Assembly (NCBI RefSeq): GCF_902753875.1 | Contig: NZ_CADDTS010000007.1 | Span: 1 to 64,000, forward strand | DNA: 64,000 nt | Origin: Acinetobacter bouvetii | Lineage (GTDB): Bacteria > Pseudomonadota > Gammaproteobacteria > Pseudomonadales > Moraxellaceae | Reading direction: 5' to 3' | Shown: positions 8,770-16,829 of the stretch, piece after piece | How the letters are laid out: every line of letters starts with the position of its first letter | Numbering within the stretch: position 1 is the first letter of the stretch | The notes under the pieces: model-generated | The model's database searches: none | Seen by the model: the letters and a program-made list of their open reading frames with translations, nothing else | Told to the model about the DNA's origin: nothing | Translations under genes and position numbers: made by a program

Positions 8770-10137
8770 ATGAGTGGAAAAATTGATGTTCGCGAAATCG
8801 ACGCTTTAGTCGATGCGCAAAATGGACGTATCTCGCCATCCATCTATACTGACCCAGATTTATACGAACTCGAACTCGAACGTGTATTCGGTCGTACTTG
8901 GTTATTCCTTTGCCATGAAAGCCAAATTCCTAAGGCTGGTGATTTCTTCAATACCTACATGGGTGAAGACCCAATCATTGTGGCACGTCAAAAAGATGGC
9001 TCAATCAAAGCATTCTTAAACCAGTGCCGTCACCGTTCTATGCGCGTAAGCTTTGCAGACTGTGGTAATACACGTGCATTTACTTGCCCATATCACGGCT
9101 GGTCTTACGGCATTGACGGTTCTTTAAAAGATATCCCGCTTGAAGAACGTGCTTTCCCGCAAGGCGCATGCAAAGAGCAATGGGGTCTGGTTGAAGTTAA
9201 CCGTGTTAAATCATACAAAGGCTTGGTATTCGCTTGTTGGGATGAAACAACACCTGACCTAGAAGAATACATGGGCGATATCGCTTGGTACTTAGATGGT
9301 GTTCTTGACCGTCGTCCAGGTGGTACAGAAATTATCGGTGGTGTACACAAGTGGGAAATCGAGTGTAACTGGAAATTTGCAGCTGAACAGTTTGCATCTG
9401 ACCAATACCACGCATTGTTCTCTCACGCATCTGCAATCCAAGTTTTGGGTGCAAAACCAGATGACGAATCATCTAAGAAATTAGGTGCTGCACAAACTGC
9501 TCGTCCTGTATGGGAAACTGCGAAAGACGCGATCCAATACGGTTCACGTGGTCACGGTTCAGGCTTCTTCTTCACAGAAAAACCAGATGCTAACGTTTGG
9601 GTAGATGGTGAAGTTGCTAACTACTTCCGTGAAACATTCGAAGAAGTGAAAGAGCGTTTAGGCGAAGTACGTGCATTACGTCTTGCTGGTCACAACACCA
9701 TGTTCCCAACATTGTCTTGGTTGAACGGTACAGCAACACTTCGTGTATGGCACCCACGTGGTCCAAACAAAACTGAAGTATGGGCATTCTGTATTGCAGA
9801 CGCTGAAGCATCTCAAGAAGTGAAAGAAGCATTCGAACGTTCTGCGACTCGCGCATTCGGTCCTGCTGGTTTCCTTGAGCAAGATGACTCTGAGAACTGG
9901 ATTGAAATTCAAAAAGTTTTACGTGGTTATAAAGCCCGTCAAAACAAATTGATTATGGAAATGGGTAAAGGTAACGAGAAAGTTCGTGAAGATGGTATCC
10001 CTGGTATCACCAACTACATTTTCTCAGAAACAGCTGCACGTGGTATGTACCGTCGTTGGGCTGACCTATTGATTCATGAAAAATGGGAAGACGTTGAAGC
10101 TGCGGCTGACGAATATGAGAAGGAGCTTATGAAATGA
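8770..10137 (+). CDS. hcaE: 3-phenylpropionate/cinnamate dioxygenase, large (alpha) subunit
   Basis: Catalytic subunit of the ring-hydroxylating dioxygenase that adds O2 to phenylpropionate or cinnamate to give the cis-dihydrodiol. The 455-residue protein binds a Rieske cluster through C86-x-H88 and C106-x2-H109, and the mononuclear iron motif includes D211, H214 and H219 (DQYHALFSH). Long stretches match E. coli HcaE as I remember it, including the C-terminal [18 protein letters not shown], so the substrate assignment is strong. AGGAG precedes the ATG. It leads a six-gene operon whose next gene overlaps its stop codon. Confidence 0.96.
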   Translation: MSGKIDVREIDALVDAQNGRISPSIYTDPDLYELELERVFGRTWLFLCHESQIPKAGDFFNTYMGEDPIIVARQKDGSIKAFLNQCRHRSMRVSFADCGNTRAFTCPYHGWSYGIDGSLKDIPLEERAFPQGACKEQWGLVEVNRVKSYKGLVFACWDETTPDLEEYMGDIAWYLDGVLDRRPGGTEIIGGVHKWEIECNWKFAAEQFASDQYHALFSHASAIQVLGAKPDDESSKKLGAAQTARPVWETAKDAIQYGSRGHGSGFFFTEKPDANVWVDGEVANYFRETFEEVKERLGEVRALRLAGHNTMFPTLSWLNGTATLRVWHPRGPNKTEVWAFCIADAEASQEVKEAFERSATRAFGPAGFLEQDDSENWIEIQKVLRGYKARQNKLIMEMGKGNEKVREDGIPGITNYIFSETAARGMYRRWADLLIHEKWEDVEAAADEYEKELMK

Positions 10138-10652
10138 GTCAAATTAGTTTAGAACTCCATCACCAAATTAGTCAGTTTCTTTATCGTGAAGCAAAATTGC
10201 TAGACGATTGGAAGTTCCGTGATTGGTTAGCTGTATTAGCGGAAGATATTTCTTATACGCTACGCACAACACCAAACGCGCAAACACGTGACCGTCGTCG
10301 TTCGATTGAGCCACCAACAACTTGGGTATTTAACGATACTAAAGATTTGTTGGAACGCCGTGTAGCTCGTTTAGAGACAGGTATGGCTTGGGCTGAAGAA
10401 CCTCCTTCACGTACAACACACATGGTTTCAAATGTGATTGTTGAAGCGACTGAAGTTGAAGGCGAATACGACGTTTACGTAACGTACTTGTTGTACCGTA
10501 CCCAGAAAGAGAAAGATGTAACAATCTACTGTGGTAAGCGTCACGACAAGATCCGCAAAGTCGACACTGAGCAAGGTTTCGAAATCTTCAACCGTAAGAT
10601 TACCCTTGATCAGGTGACTTACAACTCACATAACCTGAGCGTGTTCTTCTAA
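10134..10652 (+). CDS. hcaF: 3-phenylpropionate/cinnamate dioxygenase, small (beta) subunit
   Basis: Structural beta subunit of the alpha3beta3 oxygenase. The 172-residue protein follows the SnoaL-like beta-subunit fold and shows the HcaF phrases [10 protein letters not shown] (about 20-29), [16 protein letters not shown] (about 80-95) and the terminal SHNLSVFF. Its ATG overlaps the hcaE stop (ATGA), with AAGGAG within the end of hcaE, so the two subunits are translationally coupled. Confidence 0.95.
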   Translation: MSQISLELHHQISQFLYREAKLLDDWKFRDWLAVLAEDISYTLRTTPNAQTRDRRRSIEPPTTWVFNDTKDLLERRVARLETGMAWAEEPPSRTTHMVSNVIVEATEVEGEYDVYVTYLLYRTQKEKDVTIYCGKRHDKIRKVDTEQGFEIFNRKITLDQVTYNSHNLSVFF

Positions 10653-10978
10653 TGAATAAGATTTTTGTTTGCCAAGTTGACGAATTAGACGAAGGCGAAG
10701 CATTGAAAGTAGATTGCGGCGTTAACGGTATCGATGCGCTTGCAGTATTCAACAATAATGGCGAATTTTTCGCGATGAACGACCGTTGTTCACATGGTAA
10801 TGCTTCAATGTCTGAAGGTTATCTTGAAGATGATGGCACTGTTGAATGTCCACTTCATTCGGCTCGATTCTGTTTGAAAACTGGTCAAGCATTATGCTTA
10901 CCAGCAACAGATCCTATCAAAACATTCCCTGTGATTGTTGAAGATGGTGCTTTATACGTAGAGATGGCAGGAGAGTAA
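10652..10978 (+). CDS. hcaC: Rieske ferredoxin of the hca dioxygenase
   Basis: Small electron carrier passing electrons from HcaD to the oxygenase. The 108-residue protein has the two Rieske boxes C46-S-H48 and C66-P-L-H69, and its sequence around them (CSHGNASMSEGYLEDD) is nearly that of E. coli HcaC as remembered. The ATG overlaps the hcaF stop (TAATG) with no good ribosome binding site of its own, so re-initiation after hcaF is likely. Confidence 0.95.
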   Translation: MNKIFVCQVDELDEGEALKVDCGVNGIDALAVFNNNGEFFAMNDRCSHGNASMSEGYLEDDGTVECPLHSARFCLKTGQALCLPATDPIKTFPVIVEDGALYVEMAGE

Positions 10979-10980
10979 TC

Positions 10981-11799
10981 ATGGGTTGGCTACAAGGCGA
11001 AGTTGCACTTATTACCGGTGGTGGTTCAGGCTTAGGCTGGGCATTGGTTGAACGCTTTTTGGAAGAAGGTGCGCAAGTGGCGGTTCTTCAGCGTTCAAAA
11101 GCCAAAGTGGATGCCTTAAATGAACACTTCGGCGGTAAAGTTCTTGCGATCGAGGGTGATGTAGCCAGCTATGCTGATAACGTCCGTGCTGTAAATGCAA
11201 CGGTTGAGCGTTTTGGGAAACTTGACTGTTTCGTTGGAAACGCAGGTATCTGGGATCATTACGCAGATATCGTCAATACATCGGGTGAACAGCTGGAAAA
11301 AGCTTTTGATGAGATTATGGGTATTAACACCAAATCTCTCATCTTAGGTGCTAAAGCTGCACTTGATGCATTGATAACTTCAGAAGGTTCTATCATATTT
11401 ACTTTGTCTAACTCAGCACTGTATTCAGCAGGCGGAGGCCCTGTATACACAGCATCTAAGCATGCGGGTGTGGGCGTGATGAAAGAATTAGCCTATGAGC
11501 TTGCGCCTAAAGTACGAGTGAACGCTGTTGCTCCGTCAGGTATGAATGTCAACATCAAAGGCGCTGCGTCTTTAGGTCAGGAAAACCTTGGCCTGCTTGA
11601 TGCCCGTGATCCTGAAAAAATTGGGCGCGGTATGCCGCTTGGCTTCTTGCCAGAACCTGAAGATATGACTGGTTCTTATGTGTTATTGGCTTCTCGTCAA
11701 AACAACCGTCCGCTGACTGGTGTTTTAATTAACGCAGAATGTGGTTTGGGTATCCGTGGTTTACGTCAACCACGTGCTGGCTTCTTTGACGAGATCTAA
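10981..11799 (+). CDS. hcaB: Phenylpropionate/cinnamate dihydrodiol dehydrogenase
   Basis: NAD-dependent short-chain dehydrogenase that re-aromatises the cis-dihydrodiol to 2,3-dihydroxyphenylpropionate or 2,3-dihydroxycinnamate. The 272-residue protein has the glycine motif TGGGSGLG (12-19), GNAGIWDH (87-94), and the catalytic Ser143, Tyr156 and Lys160 (YTASK). The C-terminal substrate-loop region resembles E. coli HcaB. It starts 3 bp after hcaC with a strong AGGAG. Confidence 0.94.
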   Translation: MGWLQGEVALITGGGSGLGWALVERFLEEGAQVAVLQRSKAKVDALNEHFGGKVLAIEGDVASYADNVRAVNATVERFGKLDCFVGNAGIWDHYADIVNTSGEQLEKAFDEIMGINTKSLILGAKAALDALITSEGSIIFTLSNSALYSAGGGPVYTASKHAGVGVMKELAYELAPKVRVNAVAPSGMNVNIKGAASLGQENLGLLDARDPEKIGRGMPLGFLPEPEDMTGSYVLLASRQNNRPLTGVLINAECGLGIRGLRQPRAGFFDEI

Positions 11800-11826
11800 T
11801 TCGCCAAATACGTAAAGGACTTAATC

Positions 11827-11845
11827 GGCAGCCGTCTTGGCTGCC
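11827..11845 (+). promoter_or_regulatory. Intra-operon hairpin between hcaB and mhpB
   Basis: GGCAGCC (11827-11833) and GGCTGCC (11839-11845) form a perfect 7-bp GC-rich stem with a 5-nt loop in the 65-bp gap before mhpB. It lacks a proper T-run, so it more likely marks an mRNA processing or stabilising site, or a weak attenuator, than a full terminator. Confidence 0.55.
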
Positions 11846-11864
11846 TTCCGTTTAGGAGTCACCC

Positions 11865-12827
11865 ATGGCCGTTAAACTTATTTGTGCATCGCACAGTCCC
11901 CTCATGGAATTCGCTTCTCCGCAAGAGAAATACAAAGAGGAAAAAGTTCGCGAAACTTTTGCCAAACTTGCGAAAGAAGTTGAAGACTATAATCCAACAT
12001 TGATCATTACTTTTGGTCCCGACCATTTCAATGGTTTCTTTTATGACCTCATGCCATCTTTCTGCGTCGGTATCCGTGCCAAAGCAGCAGGCGATTGGGA
12101 TTATGGTAAAGACAATGACCATATCAATGTGCCTGAAGAAACAGCAATTAGTCTGGTTCGTCGTGTATTGGATGAAGGTGTTGATGTTGCATACTCTTAT
12201 CGTATGCAGGCAGACCACGGTGTGACTCAACCATTGCATTTCCTATGTGGTGGTCAACTCGATCGTTATCCAACGATTCCAATTTTTATCAATGGTGCAG
12301 CTGCGCCGATGCCAACAACCAAGCGTACAGTCGCTTTGGGTCGTGCAGTCGGTCAGTTCATTAAATCATTGAACTTAGAAAATGAACGTGTACTTGTTTT
12401 GGGTACAGGTGGCTTGTCTCATGATCCACCAACACCGCAAATGGGTTCAGTGCCTCCTGAAGTGGAAGAATTCCTGATTGCAGGTCGTAACCCAACAATT
12501 GATGCGCGTAATGCACGTCAAGGCAAAATTATTGCAGTAGGTCAAAAGCTCGCAGCTGGTGATACTTCTGTCGCAGTGCCACTTAACCCTGAATGGGATC
12601 GTGCATTGCTTGAAACTTTTGCCAAAGCTGACTTCGCTGCAATTGAAGCAATGACTGAAGCTGAAATTCGTGTTGAAGGTGGTCGTGGCGGTCAAGAAGT
12701 TCGTTCTTGGATGGCTGCTTTTGCTGCACTACATGAAGTGGGCGAATACGACATGACAACACATTGCTACGAAGATATTAGTGAGTGGATTGCGGGCTTC
12801 GGCATCGTATCTGCAGAATTGAAATAA
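11865..12827 (+). CDS. mhpB: 2,3-dihydroxyphenylpropionate 1,2-dioxygenase (MhpB)
   Basis: Iron(II) extradiol dioxygenase of the LigB (class III) type that opens the ring of 2,3-dihydroxyphenylpropionate or the cinnamate analogue. Conserved histidines are visible: H10 in ASHSP, H54 in GPDHFNGFFYD, H118 in MQADHG and H186 in GGLSHDPP; the last two match the catalytic pair known in E. coli MhpB. The 320-residue length is normal. A strong TAGGAG precedes the ATG. In E. coli this gene is in the separate mhp operon, whereas here it lies between hcaB and hcaD. Confidence 0.95.
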   Translation: MAVKLICASHSPLMEFASPQEKYKEEKVRETFAKLAKEVEDYNPTLIITFGPDHFNGFFYDLMPSFCVGIRAKAAGDWDYGKDNDHINVPEETAISLVRRVLDEGVDVAYSYRMQADHGVTQPLHFLCGGQLDRYPTIPIFINGAAAPMPTTKRTVALGRAVGQFIKSLNLENERVLVLGTGGLSHDPPTPQMGSVPPEVEEFLIAGRNPTIDARNARQGKIIAVGQKLAAGDTSVAVPLNPEWDRALLETFAKADFAAIEAMTEAEIRVEGGRGGQEVRSWMAAFAALHEVGEYDMTTHCYEDISEWIAGFGIVSAELK

Positions 12828-12838
12828 GGAACAAACCC

Positions 12839-14074
12839 ATGAGCCAAAATGGTATCGAAACCATCGTTATTGTTGGAGCTGGTCAAGCTGGTGCTAGCGC
12901 CATTTTAGAACTCCGTGCGAACAAGTATGAAGGCAAAATCATTTTGGTGGGTGATGAAACACATCTTCCTTATGAACGTCCGCCTTTGTCTAAAGACGTG
13001 ATTCTAAAACCTGAAGAAACCAAAATCGAAATTCTGTCAGAAGAAAAATTGGCAGAACTCGGTGTTGAACATATTCGTGGCAATGGCGTGGTGAAAATCC
13101 ATAGCGATGCGAAAATTGTTGAATTGAAAAATGGTGAAAACGTTGCATTTGACAAGTTGCTTCTAGCAACCGGTGGTGCAGCACGCCGTTTACCGAATTT
13201 CGATGCTTTGGGTAAACACGTTTATACCTTACGTAACCTTGAAGATTCACAAGCATTGGTGCCTGTATTACAAGCGGGTCGCCGTATTGTATTGATCGGT
13301 GGTGGTGTGATTGGTCTTGAGCTTGCATCTTCAGCACGATCTAAAGACTGTATCGTGACCGTGATTGAAATGGGCCCAATGGTGATGGGTCGTTCATCTC
13401 CACGTGTATTGAGCGAATTTTTATTGGCTCAACAACGTCTTGCCGGTGTAGATGTTCGTCTTTCGACTTCTATTGCTGACTGTAAGTTGGATGGCGAAGA
13501 AGTGGTGATCACGCTTGAAGGTGGTGAAGAACTTCGTGCAGATGCTGTAGTTTACGGTATTGGTATTGTACCAAATGCTCAACTTGCATTAGATGCTGGT
13601 TTAGATGTTGATTTCGCAATTAAAGTGAATGATAACTGCCAAACTTCGCATCCAGACATTTATGCAGCGGGTGACGTTGCGACTCAGCTTCGTGACTGCG
13701 GTAATCACCGTCGTGTCGAAACTTGGGAAAATGCAAATCTTCAAGCAGGTATCTTTGCGCGTCATGTAATGGATGTAGAACATCCTACACCAAACCCAGC
13801 GTGGTTCTGGACAGATCAGTTGAATATCAACTACCAGTTTGTCGGTGATATGGCTGCAAGCGAATGGATCGTTCGTGGTGAAATCAAACCTGAGTTGGCG
13901 GCTGAGTCTTCATTTGTATTGTTTGGTGTGACTGACGGTGTCATCGTTGGGGGTATCACTGTGAATGCTGCGAAAGAGATGCGTCATTTGAAAAAATTGA
14001 TTAGCAAAAATGCGGCGTTTGAAGCGGATAAATATTTAGATTTAAGCCAAGATTTACGTAAACTTGTAAAGTAA
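12839..14074 (+). CDS. hcaD: Ferredoxin reductase component of the hca dioxygenase
   Basis: FAD-dependent reductase that takes electrons from NADH to the HcaC ferredoxin. Two dinucleotide-binding motifs are clear: GAGQAGAS near residue 13 for FAD and GGGVIGLE near residue 158 for NADH, followed by a C-terminal reductase domain with the FAD-contacting WFWTDQ phrase near residue 320. The ATG at 12839 is used because AAGGAA precedes it; the longer frame from 12785 would overlap mhpB. It is 11 bp after mhpB and ends the operon. Confidence 0.93.
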   Translation: MSQNGIETIVIVGAGQAGASAILELRANKYEGKIILVGDETHLPYERPPLSKDVILKPEETKIEILSEEKLAELGVEHIRGNGVVKIHSDAKIVELKNGENVAFDKLLLATGGAARRLPNFDALGKHVYTLRNLEDSQALVPVLQAGRRIVLIGGGVIGLELASSARSKDCIVTVIEMGPMVMGRSSPRVLSEFLLAQQRLAGVDVRLSTSIADCKLDGEEVVITLEGGEELRADAVVYGIGIVPNAQLALDAGLDVDFAIKVNDNCQTSHPDIYAAGDVATQLRDCGNHRRVETWENANLQAGIFARHVMDVEHPTPNPAWFWTDQLNINYQFVGDMAASEWIVRGEIKPELAAESSFVLFGVTDGVIVGGITVNAAKEMRHLKKLISKNAAFEADKYLDLSQDLRKLVK

Positions 14075-14091
14075 GCTGAATGTCTAAGAAG

Positions 14092-14123
14092 AGCAGACTT
14101 GCGGTAACGTGGGTCTGTTTTTT
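14092..14123 (+). terminator. Probable terminator of the hca operon
   Basis: CAGAC (14094-14098) pairs with GTCTG (14112-14116), partly extended by CG/CG inside the loop, and is followed by a run of seven T. The stem is short, so this is less certain than the other terminators. Confidence 0.6.
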
Positions 14124-14192
14124 TATGTCTTTAGTTTTAGCGTCACGGCCTTACATTACATTTTGGTTTATATGCCTTTGCGCAGGCGATGC

Positions 14193-14285
14193 CTTACTTT
14201 TAAAAGATTAAAAGTAACAAAAATCTTTTGATCGTTTGAGGATACTTCCGTGTATCCCAAACGATCGGGCGGCATCCATGCCGCC
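14193..14285 (+). repeat. Three-hairpin dispersed repeat, copy A
   Basis: Three hairpins lie in a row. H1 pairs TTACTTTT (14194-14201) with AAAAGTAA (14210-14217). H2 pairs GATCGTTTG (14230-14238) with CAAACGATC (14258-14266), then after one bulged A pairs GGATAC with GTATCC. H3 pairs GGCGGC (14268-14273) with GCCGCC (14280-14285). Copies B and C have the same order of parts with different stem sequences. It lies between the hca operon and the DMT transporter gene. Confidence 0.85.
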
Positions 14286-14357
14286 ATCAGTATTGTTGAT
14301 ACCGGATTGAACATAAATTGAGTTCAGTTCTTTTTGATAAATTTAATTGAGCAATTT

Positions 14358-15266
14358 ATGAATTCAAACTCAACGCCAATATTGGTGACGGCAAGTATTT
14401 ATGCGCTTTTGGTACTGATTTGGGCGACGACGCCGCTCGCGATTGTGTGGAGTGTGCAGGAAATCCACCCGATGTGGGTGCTGATCATTCGCTACTTTGG
14501 TGCATCCATCATTGCACTATTTTTATTAAAACTGATGCGTGATCCTTTGCCGTTTGATGAAACTTCAATGAAAAGTTATGTGGCAGGGAGTTTGAATTTG
14601 ATTGGCGCGCAGCTGTTTATTTATCTCGCAGCCAATTATCTCACTTCAGGTTTAATGGCACTGATTTTTGGCTTTTCACCTTTAATTGCCGGTTTGATTG
14701 GACATGTGATTTTAAAAACACATAAATTGGTCGCTTTGCAGTGGTTGGGCATGGCAGTTGCAGTGGGTGGTTTAACTTTTGTCTTTGCCGACTCTGCTGA
14801 TAGTAAAGTTAATCCAATTGGTATCCTACTGATGCTAATCAGCATGGTGTCGTATATCAGTTCGATTTTTTGGGTGAAGCAGATTAACGCACCGTTAAAA
14901 CCGATGTCTCAGGCGACCGGTTCCCTGATTGTTTCTGCCTTGGGTTCGGTGCTCATCATTCCATTTATTTGGCAGCATTTTCCAACCGCGTTGCCAAGCG
15001 GTCGTGCCATGATCGGTTTTGTCTTTACGATGATCATGTCATCAATTGTGGCGATGCTGTGTTACTTCTGGCTGATCAAACGTTTGGCGGCATCAACTGT
15101 GTCCCTCAGTAATGTGATGACACCTGTCATTGCATTGGTTTTGGGAGCAACGTTGAACAGTGAAAATATTAGCTCGAATGCCTTTATCGGAATCGTCGTT
15201 GTGATGTTTGGTATTGTGATGTACTTTTGGAAAGAGTGGCGCGAGCAGTATTTTTCCAGGCATTAA
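14358..15266 (+). CDS. EamA/DMT-family transporter
   Basis: The 302-residue protein has about ten hydrophobic segments arranged as two EamA repeats (roughly residues 10-145 and 155-295), each with the glycine-rich small-residue packing seen in drug/metabolite exporters. The substrate cannot be read from sequence; members export amino acids, nucleosides or drugs. ATG 14358 is preferred over a TTG at 14334, although neither has a strong ribosome binding site. The gene lies just past the aromatic operon but is isolated from it by a terminator and by copy A of the repeat; copy B, inverted, follows it. Confidence 0.85.
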   Translation: MNSNSTPILVTASIYALLVLIWATTPLAIVWSVQEIHPMWVLIIRYFGASIIALFLLKLMRDPLPFDETSMKSYVAGSLNLIGAQLFIYLAANYLTSGLMALIFGFSPLIAGLIGHVILKTHKLVALQWLGMAVAVGGLTFVFADSADSKVNPIGILLMLISMVSYISSIFWVKQINAPLKPMSQATGSLIVSALGSVLIIPFIWQHFPTALPSGRAMIGFVFTMIMSSIVAMLCYFWLIKRLAASTVSLSNVMTPVIALVLGATLNSENISSNAFIGIVVVMFGIVMYFWKEWREQYFSRH

Positions 15267-15342
15267 GTAATATGTGGATAGAACAAAGGAGCTGAAGGCT
15301 ACTAATGTTATAAATTAATTCAAGCAAGCTTTGGATACACGA

Positions 15343-15436
15343 GTGTGGCAGGGATGCCACACGTTACCCATCACAACAAGGATGTTGTGTATGGGTAACA
15401 AAGGCTTTTGCTTACTTTTAGCCTTTCAAAAGTAAG
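15343..15436 (-). repeat. Three-hairpin dispersed repeat, copy B (inverted)
   Basis: Read on the minus strand it repeats the order of copy A. H1 pairs CTTACTTTT with AAAAGTAAG (15411-15419 with 15428-15436). H2 pairs GTTACCCAT with ATGGGTAAC (15363-15371 with 15391-15399), then with one bulged base CACAACA with TGTTGTG. H3 pairs GTGTGGCA with TGCCACAC (15343-15350 with 15355-15362). The base just outside H1 (AGGCGA on the minus strand) is also shared with copy A. Confidence 0.85.
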
Positions 15437-15647
15437 ACTTCGCCTACACAAATAATTTTCAATTTTATTGAAAAAATGTGGCAATGAAGTTCCTAACTTT
15501 AACAAGATGACTTTAAATCTTTGTATAAACAAAATATTAAAGAATAAAATTGCTATTTGATTAACGAAAAAATGCTTGAAAATCACTTTCATCAATCAGA
15601 TTTTAATTTCTTCTCTGCAATTCCTTTTCAAGCTAAAAGTAATATTT

Positions 15648-15663
15648 TGTTCCACATGGAACA
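15648..15663. promoter_or_regulatory. parS-like palindrome (possible ParB or regulator site)
   Basis: TGTTCCACATGGAACA has perfect 7-bp arms around CA. It differs at one base from TGTTCCACGTGGAACA, which fits the known gammaproteobacterial parS core GTTCCACGTGGAAC. Chromosomal parS sites normally cluster near the replication origin, and no origin genes are visible here, so it may equally be a regulator site for the CDF gene 160 bp downstream. Confidence 0.4.
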
Positions 15664-15821
15664 TTTTAAATATAAGCAACTTATAAACTGATGAAACAAT
15701 CGTCAGTTGCGCTAAAAACAACAAAAGAATAAACAACTCGCGCGATGAGATTGAGTACTATGGAACGATTCATAAAATCAAATAGATCTGTTTGATAACA
15801 ATAAGTTTAGGACAAATTTGA

Positions 15822-16760
15822 ATGTCTGATTCCAATAAAATTGTGGTCTATGCGGCACTGGCAGGTAATCTGGCCATTGCTCTGGTCAAGTTCGTCGCTG
15901 CCTATCTGACCAACAGTTCGGCCATGCTCAGTGAAGCGATTCACTCGGTTGTGGATACCCTGAACGAAATTTTGCTGCTGTACGGCATGAAAAAATCGCA
16001 ACAGCCGGCCAACTATAAACATCCTTTTGGTTATGGGCGAGAACTGTATTTTTGGGCCTTTATTGTGGCATTAATGGTTTTTGCTCTCGGTGCCATCGTG
16101 TCCATCTATCAGGGCATACAGCATGTGCTGCATCCTGAAGAAATGCTCAATCCCACTATCAACTATATTGTTTTGGTTATCGCGATTGTATGCGAAGGCA
16201 CTTCATGGTTTGTGGCCTTAAAAGCTTTTCGCAAGGTCAAAGGGAATCAAGGCTATTTCGAAGCTTTTCGCCGCAGTAAAGATCCGACCACCTTTACAGT
16301 ACTATTTGAAGATAGTGCTGCGCTGTGTGGTCTTTTTATTGCATTAATCGGTATTTATCTGGCTCATGCTCTGAACATGCCTGAACTGGATGGGGTGGCC
16401 TCGATCTTGATTGGCATTGTGCTGGCGATTTCTGCTATTTTATTAGCCCGTGAAACCAAAGGGCTATTGCTGGGTGAAACGGCCGATCCACAACTACGCA
16501 ACAATATTCTGTTGATAGCCCAGGAAGATGAGGCGGTACAGTCGGCCAATGGTGTGTTGACTGAACAGATGGGTGCGCATCAAGTCGTGGCATCCTTAAG
16601 TCTGGAGTTTGAAGACAATTTAAGTTCCGATGACATTGAGGCTTGCGTCAACAGAATTGAAGCGAAAATTAAACAGATTCACCCGGAAATTGTGGCATTG
16701 TTTATCAAACCGCAAACTAAACAGGTGTGGTTGGAACGTATGAAAGGACGTTTGGAATAA
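15822..16760 (+). CDS. Cation diffusion facilitator (CDF) family metal exporter
   Basis: The 312-residue protein has the CDF layout: an N-terminal set of membrane helices with the metal-site motif HSVVDT near residue 41, a polar HPFGYGRE loop (about 67-74), a further helical pair around residues 160-210, and a cytoplasmic C-terminal domain. The family exports divalent metals such as zinc or cobalt by proton antiport; the metal cannot be fixed here. AGGAC lies upstream of the ATG. It stands alone with a 69-bp gap to the next gene on the same strand. Confidence 0.88.
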   Translation: MSDSNKIVVYAALAGNLAIALVKFVAAYLTNSSAMLSEAIHSVVDTLNEILLLYGMKKSQQPANYKHPFGYGRELYFWAFIVALMVFALGAIVSIYQGIQHVLHPEEMLNPTINYIVLVIAIVCEGTSWFVALKAFRKVKGNQGYFEAFRRSKDPTTFTVLFEDSAALCGLFIALIGIYLAHALNMPELDGVASILIGIVLAISAILLARETKGLLLGETADPQLRNNILLIAQEDEAVQSANGVLTEQMGAHQVVASLSLEFEDNLSSDDIEACVNRIEAKIKQIHPEIVALFIKPQTKQVWLERMKGRLE

Positions 16761-16829
16761 AACGTGATATATATGGCGCGACATTCAAGATATCGGATTT
16801 TGGATGTTTAGGTCACACTAAGAAATTGA

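Larger units (their letters stand above)
15267..15821. other. 555-bp intergenic region with a repeat copy and a parS-like site
   Basis: It holds repeat copy B (15343-15436), a parS-like 16-mer (15648-15663) and AT-rich sequence that should contain the promoter of the CDF transporter gene. A 74-codon minus-strand frame at 15371-15595 crosses the repeat hairpins and looks spurious. Confidence 0.6.

Noticed and set aside
15371..15595. 74-codon minus-strand frame in the intergenic region before the CDF gene
   Set aside because: It runs through the hairpins of repeat copy B, so it is explained by the repeat.
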